Shown here in pieces: positions 5,590 through 5,738 of a DNA stretch of 5,738 nucleotides (position 1 is its first letter; the number at the start of each line of letters is the position of its first letter). A program made the translations under genes and the position numbers. This DNA is from Bacteroides sp. (GTDB lineage: Bacteria; Bacteroidota; Bacteroidia; Bacteroidales; Bacteroidaceae). The notes under the pieces are model-generated. The model was not told the DNA's origin and ran no database searches. It saw nothing but the letters and a program-made list of their open reading frames with translations. The DNA is taken from positions 1-5,738 of the forward strand of contig JASLDF010000076.1 in assembly GCA_030151635.1 (NCBI GenBank). The letters are read 5' to 3'.

Positions 5590-5738
5590 ATGAAAACAGA
5601 AGATTTAATCCCTGATGAGTTCTTCAAACAGTTCAAAACAGGTGAAGAACTAAACAACTTCCTCAAGTCCATTCAAAAGCGTGGTATAGAGAAAATGCTC
5701 GAAGGTGAGTTAGATGCTCATTTAGATTATGACAAGCA
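5590..5738 (+). CDS. IS256-family transposase, N-terminal part, 3' end outside the window
   Basis: The ATG at 5590 opens MKTEDLIPDEFFKQFKTGEE, followed by LNNFLKSIQKRGIEKMLEGE and LDAHLDYDK. This is the usual start of Bacteroidota IS256 transposases (the N-terminal DNA-binding region ahead of the catalytic core). Forty-nine codons plus two bases are visible, and the frame is open to the window edge. The start is fixed by the parallel start of the pseudogene at 5062 (MNTEDLIPD) and by the leader hairpin just upstream. No Shine-Dalgarno sequence is evident, as is common in this phylum. The catalytic residues lie beyond the window. Confidence 0.9.
   Translation, partial: MKTEDLIPDEFFKQFKTGEELNNFLKSIQKRGIEKMLEGELDAHLDYDK

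Larger units (their letters stand above)
5497..5738 (+). mobile_element. Left-hand end of an IS256-family insertion sequence (continues past the window)
   Basis: The element begins at GACAC (5497-5501), the mirror image of the GTGTC that closes the left IS copy at 559. It holds the left terminal repeat, a stem-loop and the first 49 codons of transposase. The predicted target duplication is the 8-9 bases just before it (GTTATTAAC, 5488-5496), which should reappear after its right end. It has the same orientation as the copy at the start of the window and could be the same IS species. No coding sequence is shared between the two visible parts, so I cannot prove this. Confidence 0.8.

Noticed and set aside
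1..5738. CRISPR array, tRNA, rRNA, attachment site or replication origin
   Set aside because: I found no regularly spaced repeats, no cloverleaf or rRNA-like segments, no integrase and no iteron clusters.

Overview
The window looks like AT-rich Bacteroidota (Bacteroidetes) DNA. The evidence is a beta-barrel outer-membrane protein with an N-terminal carboxypeptidase-regulatory-like domain and a signal peptide ending ...LLYS|Q, transposase relics of a type common in that phylum, and no strong Shine-Dalgarno sequences. I cannot name the species. By eye, the two cargo genes are more AT-rich than the insertion-sequence (IS) transposase pieces at the edges.

Layout: (1) 1-559 is the right-hand end of an IS256-family element, with the transposase C-terminus and the terminal inverted repeat. 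(2) 560-about 1130 is a graveyard of minus-strand relics that I read as ISAon1-like (ISL3-related) transposase. One relic joins the N-terminus directly to the C-terminus and is cut by the IS256 element at 559/560. The other is a frameshifted central fragment. (3) About 1130-1383 is an AT-rich, apparently non-coding leader that ends in a perfect 8-bp inverted repeat. (4) 1384-2622 encodes a polytopic M50-type zinc metalloprotease with a possible PqqD/RRE-like N-terminal domain. (5) 2684-4975 encodes an outer-membrane beta-barrel protein of the TonB-receptor-like type. (6) About 5013-5496 is an internally deleted, frameshifted IS256-family remnant. (7) 5497-5738 is the left end of another IS256-family element, inserted into the right end of that remnant. 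It carries a leader hairpin and the transposase start.

The only intact genes are the metalloprotease and the barrel protein. They share a strand, lie 61 bases apart and have no clear terminator between them, so they are probably co-transcribed. The protease resembles peptide-processing M50 proteins of RiPP and bacteriocin loci, and the barrel is of a type that moves or binds ligands at the outer membrane. A peptide maturation/export or uptake module is a reasonable inference, but no precursor, radical SAM enzyme or ABC transporter is visible here. The pair lies between two same-orientation IS256-family ends with matching terminal repeats, so the block could be, or become, a composite transposon.
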